From an uncultured Clostridia bacterium (GTDB lineage Bacteria; Bacillota; Clostridia; Oscillospirales; Acutalibacteraceae): a DNA stretch of 16,722 nt. Positions 1 through 6,226 of the stretch are shown here, piece after piece. The stretch spans positions 1-16,722 of the forward strand of contig CAMJYF010000008.1 of the NCBI GenBank assembly GCA_946409885.1. The letters run 5' to 3'. The notes below the pieces were generated by a model, which was given only the letters and a program-made list of their open reading frames with translations, was not told where the DNA came from and did no database searches. Made by a program: the position numbers and the translations under genes. Each line of letters begins with the position of its first letter. Positions within the stretch are counted from its first letter, which is position 1.

Positions 1-416
1 ATGGCCTTCTCCTTTTTTATGCCGCCGTCACGGGTCGGGGATACTTCCTTCAGTCCCCACACCACCTCGTCGGCGTCATTCTCCCGCGCGGCGGCCACGG
101 CGGCCGACAGAATGCCGGAAACCAGCTCGTCGTCCGCGTCCATAAAGCCCAGGTATTCGCCCCGGGCGGCGTCGATCCCCAGGTTCCGGGCCTCCCCCGC
201 GCCAACGTTTCGGGGGGCGTGGATCGCGCGGATGCGCCCGTCCCGCCGCGCCAGTTCGTCGCAAAGGGCGCCGCTGCCGTCGGTGGAGCAGTCGTTCACG
301 AGGATCAGCTCAAAATCGCCGTAGTCCTGCCGCAGCAGGCTCTCCGCCGCAGTGTTCAGGTAGGGCGCCGCGTTGTATACGGGCATTACCACGCTCACAA
401 AAGGGGTATCGTTCAT
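1..416 (-). CDS. Family 2 glycosyltransferase, C-terminal part beyond window
   Basis: The first 138 codons of a GT-A fold family 2 glycosyltransferase are visible; the frame is open to the left edge, so the C terminus is missing. The start is the ATG at 414-416, preceded by a GAGAGG ribosome binding site. The N terminus has the hallmark FVSVVMPVYN strand (residues 6-15), then LILVNDCSTDGS (38-48) and RNVGAGEARNLGI (69-81), which together form the nucleotide-sugar pocket. FMDADDE (91-97) supplies the DxD metal-binding motif (D93, D95). Such enzymes move a sugar from a nucleotide-sugar donor to a polysaccharide, lipid or protein acceptor at the inner membrane face; donor and acceptor cannot be told from this part. 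No signal peptide or membrane segment is seen in the visible part. It lies 43 bases downstream of the ketopantoate reductase-like gene on the same strand and may share its promoter. Confidence 0.93.
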   Translation of the reverse strand, partial: MNDTPFVSVVMPVYNAAPYLNTAAESLLRQDYGDFELILVNDCSTDGSGALCDELARRDGRIRAIHAPRNVGAGEARNLGIDAARGEYLGFMDADDELVSGILSAAVAAARENDADEVVWGLKEVSPTRDGGIKKEKA

Positions 417-459
417 ATCGTTCCTCTCAGCCGCCGTCCCGGGACGGCACGGCCTTTTG

Positions 460-1476
460 TTATCGGATCAGGTCGTGGAACCGCAGGATGTTGCGGTGGT
501 CGCAGGGCAGCTCCCCGGCCTGCTCCTGTTTGATGATCCGCACGATGCGGTCGTTGATGGGGGTGGGTATGCCCACCTTGCGGCCCCATTCGCACACCAC
601 GCCGTTGATGGCGTCCACCTCGCAGGGCTTGCCGTGGCGGATGTCCTGCAGCATGGAGGGGACGATCTCCCGGTGTTTTTTCATGGCCACCGGCAGCAGC
701 GCGGTGCCGAAGGCCCGCTTCAGACCGCCCCGGTAGTAAAACAGCTTTGTGATATCCTTGCCCTGCACCGGCGCGAACACCGCTCCCGCGGCCTGCCCCA
801 CGTCGATGCACTCCTTCATGCAGCGGATGGCCACCTGCCGGACGGTTTTATCCTCCGACACGGCGCCGAAATTGCCGCCCACCACGGTGCCAAGGCCCGA
901 AAAGGTGGCGTTGATCAGCAGCTTGCTCCAGCGGGCGCCCAGCAGGTTTTCCTCCATATACACCGGGCACATCTTTTCCAGCAGGCCCTTCACCGTGGAA
1001 ATCTGCCGGTCGGTGATGCCCTCCATGGCGCCCATGTGAAAGGAGAGGGAATCCGGCTCGCTGGTCAGGGTGCATACCCCCGGCTCATCCAGCGAAGCGC
1101 CCCATTCCACCACGCAGCCCATGGTATGGTTTTTGCCCACGATGGCGGCGACGCCCGGCTCCGGTATGCCGTTCTGCAGCGTGACGATCACGCCCTCCTC
1201 CGTCAAAAAGGGCTTTAAAAAGGAGACCACCTGGTCGTTGTACAGCTGCTTGGTCATCAGAAAGATCACGTCGTAGCGGCCTGCCATCGCGTTGGGCGTG
1301 ATGGCCCTTACCGGCTGAATAAAATCAACGGTGCCCCGGATATGGGCGCCCTTTTCGTTCAGCGCGTCCACGTGGGCTTTGTTGCGGTTGATCAGCTCCA
1401 CGTCCGCCCCGTTTTTTGTCAGATAGGCGCCCAGCACCGTGCCCAGCGATCCCGCGCCGTAAATGGCGTATTTCAT
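460..1476 (-). CDS. panE: 2-dehydropantoate 2-reductase (ketopantoate reductase) family protein
   Basis: This 338-aa protein belongs to the ApbA/PanE family, which reduces 2-dehydropantoate to pantoate with NADPH in pantothenate/CoA synthesis. The N-terminal Rossmann motif is YGAGSLG (residues 6-12), and RNK (31-33) fits NADP phosphate binding. The C-terminal domain carries the family lysine K185 in WSKLLIN, N189, S274 in PSMLQDI and E286 in EVDAING; these match E. coli PanE K176, N180, S244 and E256. The residue matching E. coli N184 is Ser193 here. I chose the ATG at 1474-1476, not an upstream ATG seven codons earlier, because GGGGGAGGA sits at ideal spacing before it. At 338 aa it is longer than the roughly 300-aa E. 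coli enzyme. Many Firmicutes paralogues act on other 2-oxo acids, so the exact substrate is uncertain. A consensus promoter lies about 60-90 bases upstream, and a glycosyltransferase follows. Confidence 0.85.
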   Translation of the reverse strand: MKYAIYGAGSLGTVLGAYLTKNGADVELINRNKAHVDALNEKGAHIRGTVDFIQPVRAITPNAMAGRYDVIFLMTKQLYNDQVVSFLKPFLTEEGVIVTLQNGIPEPGVAAIVGKNHTMGCVVEWGASLDEPGVCTLTSEPDSLSFHMGAMEGITDRQISTVKGLLEKMCPVYMEENLLGARWSKLLINATFSGLGTVVGGNFGAVSEDKTVRQVAIRCMKECIDVGQAAGAVFAPVQGKDITKLFYYRGGLKRAFGTALLPVAMKKHREIVPSMLQDIRHGKPCEVDAINGVVCEWGRKVGIPTPINDRIVRIIKQEQAGELPCDHRNILRFHDLIR

Positions 1477-1535
1477 GCGTATTCCTCCCCCGGTCATGGC
1501 GGTCTGCGGCCGCCCCTTGGGCAGCCATACCCTTT

Positions 1536-1564
1536 ATTATACTCCCAAACGGGCGGATTGTAAA
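1536..1564 (-). promoter_or_regulatory. Sigma-A-type promoter for the ketopantoate reductase/glycosyltransferase genes
   Basis: On the minus strand, TTTACA (1559-1564) and a perfect TATAAT (1536-1541) are separated by 17 bases. Predicted transcription starts near 1529, giving a leader of about 50 bases before the ATG at 1476. It is divergent from the carboxypeptidase promoter. Confidence 0.8.
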
Positions 1565-1605
1565 GAAAAAAAGACCGGATCCCCAAAAAAGATGCGATCT
1601 TTCCC

Positions 1606-1634
1606 TTGATTCTTCCTTTTCCTTATGTTACACT
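1606..1634 (+). promoter_or_regulatory. Sigma-A-type promoter for the DD-carboxypeptidase
   Basis: TTGATT (1606-1611) and TACACT (1629-1634) are 17 bases apart, each matching consensus at 4 of 6 positions. Predicted transcription starts near 1641, about 23 bases before the ATG at 1664, and the leader contains the GAGGG ribosome binding site. Confidence 0.55.
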
Positions 1635-1663
1635 ATACCAAATCAATTGATGAGGGTGATAGA

Positions 1664-2884
1664 ATGAAGAGTTATTTCAGAAGAACGCTGGCCTTGCTGG
1701 CGGTGGCGGCGCTGCTGGCGGCCTTTGCGCTGCCCGCCTTTGCCGTTTCCAAAGAGGAGCTGCAGCGGATCTGCGACGAGGCGACCTCCGGTATTACTGC
1801 GGCCATTCTGTACGACGAGACCAACGACGTGATCCTGTATGAAAAGAACGCGGACAAGCAGGTGCAGATCGGCAGCATCACCAAGGTGCTGAACGCCTGC
1901 GCCGCGGTAAAGTACATGGACGCTGATTTCAAGATCCGCGTCGCCGGCGAGATCGACTACGTCAAGTCCTACGCCAGCCGCGCGCCGGTCGCCAAGGGCG
2001 AGCGTTATACCTTTGAGCAGCTGCTGTACGCCATGCTGGTCCCCTCCGGCTGCGACGCGGCCTACGTCATCGCGGATATGACGGGCCGTATGGCCGCCGG
2101 CGGCCGTGACAGCGGTCTCAGCAGCTGGGCCGCCCTGCAGGGCGGCGTGGCCGAGATGAACAAGGTGCTGGAGGAGCTGGGCTGCACCAACTCCCACTTC
2201 GTCAATCCGGACGGGCAGGACGAGTACGGCCAGTACACCACCTGCCGGGATTACCTGAAGGTGCTGCGCCACGCCATGACCAATCCGCTGATCCGCACCG
2301 TGGTGAGCAAGTACCATTACGAATGCTACGACGAGGCAGGAGGCTTCCACTCCTGGAACACCACCAACAGCATGATCAATCCGGACAGCGTTTACTATTA
2401 TGAGGGCGCAAAGGGCATCAAGACCGGCAGCGCGAACGCGGCCGGCTACTGCCTGGCGCTGGAGGCGGAACGCGGCGGACGGACGCTGATCTCTCTGGTG
2501 GTCGGCGCGGAATCCGGCGCCCACAGATGCACCGTGACCACAAAAATGATGGACGCGGCCTTTGACTACGCCGTTCCGGCTTCCTCCAACCCCGGCGGAA
2601 CCGGCACGGAGCCCGGTACTACACCCGGCACTACCCCCGGCACTACCCCCGGCACAACGCCCGGCGGCCCCTCGGTTCCCACTGGGATAAGGCCCATGGG
2701 CGATATTGACAAGGACGGGCAGGTGACCCCCTCCGACGCCCGTCTGGTGCTGCGGATCTCCATCTACCTGGAGGACCCGCAGGCGTTTGACCTGGCCTAC
2801 GCGGATATGGACGGCGACCGCTATATCTCCCCCGCGGACGCCCGTCTGGTGCTGCGCAAGGCCGTGGGGCTGGAAACGGCCTGA
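1664..2884 (+). CDS. Secreted D-alanyl-D-alanine carboxypeptidase (peptidase S11) with C-terminal dockerin
   Basis: This 406-aa exported penicillin-binding-protein-type enzyme trims the terminal D-Ala from peptidoglycan stem peptides outside the membrane. The start at 1664 is chosen for its GAGGG site and because it opens a signal peptide (residues 1-27, ending LPAFA). The catalytic SxxK is S71-I-T-K74 and the KTG motif is K253-T-G255. The middle motif, normally SxN, reads S128-G-C130, so the usual Asn is Cys. After the peptidase domain (about 30-305) comes a Gly/Thr/Pro linker (308-343) with four PGTT-type units, then a type I dockerin (346-404) with two calcium-loop/helix repeats, DIDKDGQVTPSDARLVLR and DMDGDRYISPADARLVLR. 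The usual S11 C-terminal membrane-anchoring helix is absent; the dockerin replaces it, implying attachment through a cohesin. It converges on the transglutaminase gene across a shared terminator. Related to DacF/DacA, but orthology is unproven. Confidence 0.94.
   Translation: MKSYFRRTLALLAVAALLAAFALPAFAVSKEELQRICDEATSGITAAILYDETNDVILYEKNADKQVQIGSITKVLNACAAVKYMDADFKIRVAGEIDYVKSYASRAPVAKGERYTFEQLLYAMLVPSGCDAAYVIADMTGRMAAGGRDSGLSSWAALQGGVAEMNKVLEELGCTNSHFVNPDGQDEYGQYTTCRDYLKVLRHAMTNPLIRTVVSKYHYECYDEAGGFHSWNTTNSMINPDSVYYYEGAKGIKTGSANAAGYCLALEAERGGRTLISLVVGAESGAHRCTVTTKMMDAAFDYAVPASSNPGGTGTEPGTTPGTTPGTTPGTTPGGPSVPTGIRPMGDIDKDGQVTPSDARLVLRISIYLEDPQAFDLAYADMDGDRYISPADARLVLRKAVGLETA
2612..2659 (+). 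repeat. Four 12-bp tandem units encoding a PGTT linker
   Basis: Four near-identical 12-base units (consensus CCCGGCACTACC) encode Pro-Gly-Thr-Thr repeats joining the peptidase and dockerin domains. The second and third units are identical, consistent with slippage or unequal-crossover expansion. The translation stays in frame. Confidence 0.85.
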
Positions 2885-2949
2885 CGGCCGGTCCCATGTC
2901 GTCCGGCCTGCCCCGGCGGTCAAGCGCATCTTTCCCTGGCAAACAGAAC

Positions 2950-2987
2950 AGGATCCCTGAACGGAAAAAAGTTCAGGGATCCTTTTT
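2950..2987. terminator. Bidirectional intrinsic terminator between convergent genes
   Basis: A perfect 13-bp stem (2950-2962 with 2971-2983) has an 8-base A-rich loop and a run of T at 2983-2987 on the plus strand. It lies 65 bases after the carboxypeptidase stop. The right arm overlaps the last codons and stop of the convergent transglutaminase gene, so it can end both transcripts. The minus-strand tail is less T-rich, so it is probably stronger for plus transcripts. Confidence 0.88.
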
Positions 2988-4928
2988 ACGCGGTACGGGA
3001 TAGGATTCAGCGCGGTTTTGCGACAACGGCGCGTCGGTGTTCACCAGCCGCAAAATCGCCCTGGCGTCCCCGGCGGTCAGCGCGCCGTCGCCGTTCACGT
3101 CGGCCGCACGGAATTCCCGTGAGCCCGCCTGCCAGACGGGCAGGCCGATGGAGGCCTGCAGGGCGTAGTGGGCGTCGGCCTCGTTGACCGCGCCGTCGCG
3201 GTTCACGTCGTACCGGCCGAAGGCGACCGCGTCCCCCGGCGGGGGGATCGCCGCGCCGCAGATGGCGCAGCCCCGCACCGCCGTGCCGTTTCCGTCGCGG
3301 AACGTCCAGCCCGGGGTGTGGAAAAAGGAGGCCAGCGGTTCCGTCCAGGCGCCGCCGCAGCGTTGGCAGCGGCAGGCGGCTTTGCCTGCCGTGGCGCAGC
3401 CCGGCGGGGTGTAGGTCAAAACCAGGTCGTGCCCCAGCGGCGGAATCACGGCGGCCTCCACCAGCGTTTTGCCGCAGGCTTTGCAGCGGCAGCCCTCCGT
3501 CAGCCCGGCGGCCCGGCAGGCGGCCGGCAGACCGGGGTCGGTCACCCGGTCGTGGCCCGTGGAGCGGACCGTTACTTCGGAATAGGAGTAGCCGCAGGCG
3601 CAGGTAAAGGTGCGGTAGCCGTCGCGCTCGCAGTCCGGCGGAGTCTCCTTTTGCGAGAAAACGTGGCTGTGGGGCGCGTAAAGGGAGGTGAGAAACCGCC
3701 GCCCCGCCGCGGAGGGCGCGCCGTTGGGGGAATCGATCACCTCGCAGATCAGCTGCCCGTCCTCATACCGGAAGCCGTAGATCCGGTCGCTTCCGGCAAG
3801 CGTTGGGGAAAAGATCTTTTCCCGTTTGCCGCCTGTCGTTTCCCACCGGTAAACGCCGTCGGGGCCGCTGTAATACAGCTCCGTTCCGCAGGAGGCCAGC
3901 CGGGCGTAACAGCCGGGGTAGCGCCCCCATACGCCCTCCGCCGCAAAAACGGCGGATTGGTCCGCGTACCGCCGCACCGTGCCGGTGGGGGTATCCACGT
4001 AATAGATCCCGCCGCCCGCCAGCGAAAAGGCCGCCTCGGAGCGTTTCCAGAACCGGTCGTCGAAGGCGGTGGAGGCGGGCAGCGTGGAATAGTCGCCCGC
4101 CGCGTGGTTGTTGGCGTAAAAGGCGGCGGTGGACAGCAGAAAGTTGTCGTGCTGTACCCGCCCCGCAATATCCGGAAAGGGATCGTCAAAGGTCACGTCC
4201 ACATGGTAGGGGACGCCCCCGATCCACACAAGGTTCCAGGAGTGGTTCAGGGCCAGGGAATAGCAGTAGCCGCACCGGACGCCCACCCGGTTCAGCAGGT
4301 ACAGATACGCCCGGGTGTAGCCGTCGCACACCGCCGTGCGTTCCACCAGCGCGCCGTACAGATCCCGCGCCCGCGCGCCGGGGGTCCCTCCGTTCACGGC
4401 CGCCTCGTCGTAGGCGCAGTGTACCGCCAGCCGGTCGTGGATCAGCAGCGCCTTTTCCGTCTCCCCCAGGGCGGCGTTGCCCTCAATGCCGTTCAGCAGC
4501 CGGTCCGCGGCGGAGACGCATTCGGCCAGCATCCTGCCGTATTCCTCCGGGGCGCAGTTGTAGGTCACGTCCACGGTGCGCAGCAGGTCCGTGTGGGTAA
4601 AGGTCAGCCCCTCCACACAGAACAGCTCCGGCAGCTCGTAGTAGATCCGGTCCGACACGGCCTGCTTCAGCTCCTCGGAATAGGCGAAGCGGAAGGCGGA
4701 CACGTCTATGCGGGAAACGCCCTTTCTGACGTTATCCACCACGTAGCGGATAAGCCCGTCCGTCTGATCCGCCGCGGCAGCCCGGGGAAGGAAAAACCGC
4801 GGCAGAACAGCAAACAACGCGGCCGCCAGCAGAACGGCCGCGGACCGGGCAAAAAACCGGCGCTTTGCGGATACGGTATGGTAAGAAAAAGAAAGGCGAC
4901 ATTCCTGCCGCCTTTGCTTGGTTGTCAT
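2973..4928 (-). CDS. Secreted transglutaminase-like protein with Cys-rich repeats and C-terminal dockerin
   Basis: A 651-aa modular exported protein. A basic N terminus is followed by a hydrophobic segment (about 28-47), either a signal peptide ending near AAAA (50-53) or an anchor. The transglutaminase-core region (about 60-280) shows the triad: C201 in AVCDGYTRAY, H229 in NHSWNLVW and D244 in YHVDVTFDDP. Residues 304-400 (IYYVDTPTG, LYYSGPDGVYRW) resemble short beta-propeller strands. Residues 420-560 hold four cysteine modules with CxCG or CxxCG (C443/C445, C482/C485, C521/C524, C554/C557). The C terminus is a dockerin (about 568-632) with loops DVNRDGAVN and DVNGDGALT. Members cross-link or hydrolyse amide bonds, or act as cysteine proteases, so the reaction is not determined. 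The start at 4928 is preferred because it overlaps the preceding stop as ATGA, suggesting translational coupling to the 52-aa gene; an in-frame ATG at 4982 would lie inside that gene. Confidence 0.9.
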   Translation of the reverse strand: MTTKQRRQECRLSFSYHTVSAKRRFFARSAAVLLAAALFAVLPRFFLPRAAAADQTDGLIRYVVDNVRKGVSRIDVSAFRFAYSEELKQAVSDRIYYELPELFCVEGLTFTHTDLLRTVDVTYNCAPEEYGRMLAECVSAADRLLNGIEGNAALGETEKALLIHDRLAVHCAYDEAAVNGGTPGARARDLYGALVERTAVCDGYTRAYLYLLNRVGVRCGYCYSLALNHSWNLVWIGGVPYHVDVTFDDPFPDIAGRVQHDNFLLSTAAFYANNHAAGDYSTLPASTAFDDRFWKRSEAAFSLAGGGIYYVDTPTGTVRRYADQSAVFAAEGVWGRYPGCYARLASCGTELYYSGPDGVYRWETTGGKREKIFSPTLAGSDRIYGFRYEDGQLICEVIDSPNGAPSAAGRRFLTSLYAPHSHVFSQKETPPDCERDGYRTFTCACGYSYSEVTVRSTGHDRVTDPGLPAACRAAGLTEGCRCKACGKTLVEAAVIPPLGHDLVLTYTPPGCATAGKAACRCQRCGGAWTEPLASFFHTPGWTFRDGNGTAVRGCAICGAAIPPPGDAVAFGRYDVNRDGAVNEADAHYALQASIGLPVWQAGSREFRAADVNGDGALTAGDARAILRLVNTDAPLSQNRAESYPVPRKKDP

Positions 4929-5083
4929 TCGGATGTTCTCTGGAAATAGGTCAGCAGCGTGGAGATGATCAAAATCAGCCATTCCACCAGCACCTGGATG
5001 GGACCGGGCAGATATTCGTCGTAAAGCGGACTGCCGTCGCTGGAAACGCCCTGCTCGTTATAGGTGGAGGATTCTTCTGTCAT
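4925..5083 (-). CDS. Small single-pass membrane protein, 52 aa, coupled to the transglutaminase gene
   Basis: I do not recognise this protein. The start at 5083 is supported by AAAGGGG at good spacing; an in-frame ATG 22 codons upstream would reach back into the promoter and is rejected. The first 25 residues are acidic and Ser/Tyr-rich (DEYLPGP ends at 28). Residues 29-47 form one hydrophobic span, VLVEWLILIISTLLTYF, with an internal Glu, followed by QRTSE. Its stop overlaps the transglutaminase start by 4 bases (ATGA), so the two are very likely co-translated. It has its own perfect-consensus promoter and is the first gene of the operon. Possible roles are membrane partner, chaperone or anchor for the exported transglutaminase; this is inference from position only. 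Confidence 0.75.
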   Translation of the reverse strand: MTEESSTYNEQGVSSDGSPLYDEYLPGPIQVLVEWLILIISTLLTYFQRTSE

Positions 5084-5120
5084 GATAATACCCCTTTCAT
5101 AAAGATAATCATACATTATT

Positions 5121-5149
5121 ATTATAATGACAGGCGGATAGGTTGTCAA
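5121..5149 (-). promoter_or_regulatory. Perfect-consensus sigma-A promoter for the small protein/transglutaminase operon
   Basis: On the minus strand, TTGACA (5144-5149) and TATAAT (5121-5126) are exactly 17 bases apart, a full match to the housekeeping consensus. Transcription should begin near 5114, leaving a leader of about 30 bases with AAAGGGG before the ATG at 5083. No operator-like palindrome overlaps it, so strong constitutive expression is expected. Confidence 0.93.
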
Positions 5150-5198
5150 TTGGCCAAATCAACAGTTTTTCCCGTAAGAAACTGGTAAAAACGCGACA

Positions 5199-6209
5199 TC
5201 AGATCTGGTAGAAGCCTACCTTTTTCATCACCTTGCGCAGGGTCTTCCGGGCCAGGTACGCGGCCTTTTGGGCGCCCTCGGCGGCGCATTTTTCAATGTA
5301 CGCCTTATCGGCAAGAATGTGCTCGTACTCGTCCCGCAGGGGGCGCAGCTCCTCGGCCACGGCCTCCGCCACGGCCGCCTTGAAATCGCCGTAGCCCCTG
5401 CCCGCGAATTCCGCCTCAATCGCGGCAAAGTCCTTGCCGGTGCAGCAGGAATAGATGGTCATCAGGTTGGAAACGCCGGGCTTGTCCGGGCTGTAGCGGA
5501 CCACGGCCTCGGAATCGGTGACGGCGCTTTTGATCTTCTTTACCATCACGTCGGTGGGGTCGGTCAGGGAGATAAAGGCCTTCTGGTTGGGGTCGGATTT
5601 GCTCATCTTCTTTTCCGGCTCCTGCAATGACAGGATCTTGGCGCCCTTTTTGCCGATGTAGGGCTGGGGGATCCTGAACACCTCGCCGTACAGGCCGTTG
5701 AAGCGCTCCGCCACGTCCCGCGCCAGCTCCAGGTGCTGCTTCTGGTCGTCGCCCACGGGCACCTGGTCCGCGCCGTACAGCAGAATATCCGCCGCCATCA
5801 GGATGGGATAGGTGAACAGGCCCACGTTGACGTTGTCCGCGTGGCGCTGGGATTTATCCTTGAACTGGGTCATGCGGCTGGCCTCGCCGAACTGGGTATA
5901 GCAGTTCAGCACCCACGCCAGCTGGGAATGCTCCGCCACGTGGCTTTGCAGAAAAACGATGTTCTTTTCCGGGTCCAGCCCCAGGGCCAGCAGCATGGCG
6001 TACATCTCCACCGACCGGCGGCGCAGGTCCTTGGGCTCGCTGCGCACCGTAATGGCGTGCAGGTCGGCCACGCCGAAGATGCAGTCGTTTTCCGCGGCCA
6101 TATCGTGCCAGTTTTTAAAGGCGCCCAGATAGTTGCCCAGCGTAGGCGTACCGGAGGCCTGCACAAAGCTGAGAACGGTTTTTTTGGTTTCGTTGTTGGG
6201 TGTATCCAT
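5199..6209 (-). CDS. trpS: Tryptophan--tRNA ligase
   Basis: This 336-aa cytosolic class I aminoacyl-tRNA synthetase charges tRNA-Trp with tryptophan using ATP. The HIGH-region signature is TPTLGNYLGA (residues 21-30) and the KMSKS loop is KKMSKSDPN (200-208). The bacterial TrpS core GADQVPVGDDQKQHLELARD (146-165) and FGVADLHAIT (45-54) are intact. Length is typical for the family (about 330). The ATG at 6209 is preceded by GGAGA. The gene starts 17 bases after the stop of the upstream dockerin/Ser-Glu-Pro protein, leaving no room for a separate promoter or T-box leader, so the two are probably cotranscribed from the promoter at 7501-7529. Only a weak hairpin follows the stop before the next promoter. 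Confidence 0.97.
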   Translation of the reverse strand: MDTPNNETKKTVLSFVQASGTPTLGNYLGAFKNWHDMAAENDCIFGVADLHAITVRSEPKDLRRRSVEMYAMLLALGLDPEKNIVFLQSHVAEHSQLAWVLNCYTQFGEASRMTQFKDKSQRHADNVNVGLFTYPILMAADILLYGADQVPVGDDQKQHLELARDVAERFNGLYGEVFRIPQPYIGKKGAKILSLQEPEKKMSKSDPNQKAFISLTDPTDVMVKKIKSAVTDSEAVVRYSPDKPGVSNLMTIYSCCTGKDFAAIEAEFAGRGYGDFKAAVAEAVAEELRPLRDEYEHILADKAYIEKCAAEGAQKAAYLARKTLRKVMKKVGFYQI

Positions 6210-6226
6210 TTTATTCTCCGTGTTTT

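Noticed and set aside
2886..2908. GGCCGG/CCGGCC inverted repeat after the carboxypeptidase stop
   Set aside because: Only 6 bp with an 11-base loop and no T-run; a much better terminator lies 40 bases further on.
1643..2929. 428-codon open frame on minus opposite the carboxypeptidase
   Set aside because: The plus strand encodes complete SxxK/KTG motifs, a signal peptide and a dockerin; the antisense translation is compositionally biased and has no recognisable domain.
3168..4949. 593-codon open frame on plus opposite the transglutaminase gene
   Set aside because: Low-complexity Gly/Ala/Arg/Val translation with no family motifs; the opposite strand has an intact catalytic triad, a dockerin and a strong promoter. 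It is a GC-driven antisense shadow.
5165..5192. Possible terminator after trpS
   Set aside because: The stem GTTTTTACC/GGGAAAAAC has an internal mismatch and a 10-base loop, and no T-run follows on the minus strand, so it is too weak to annotate.
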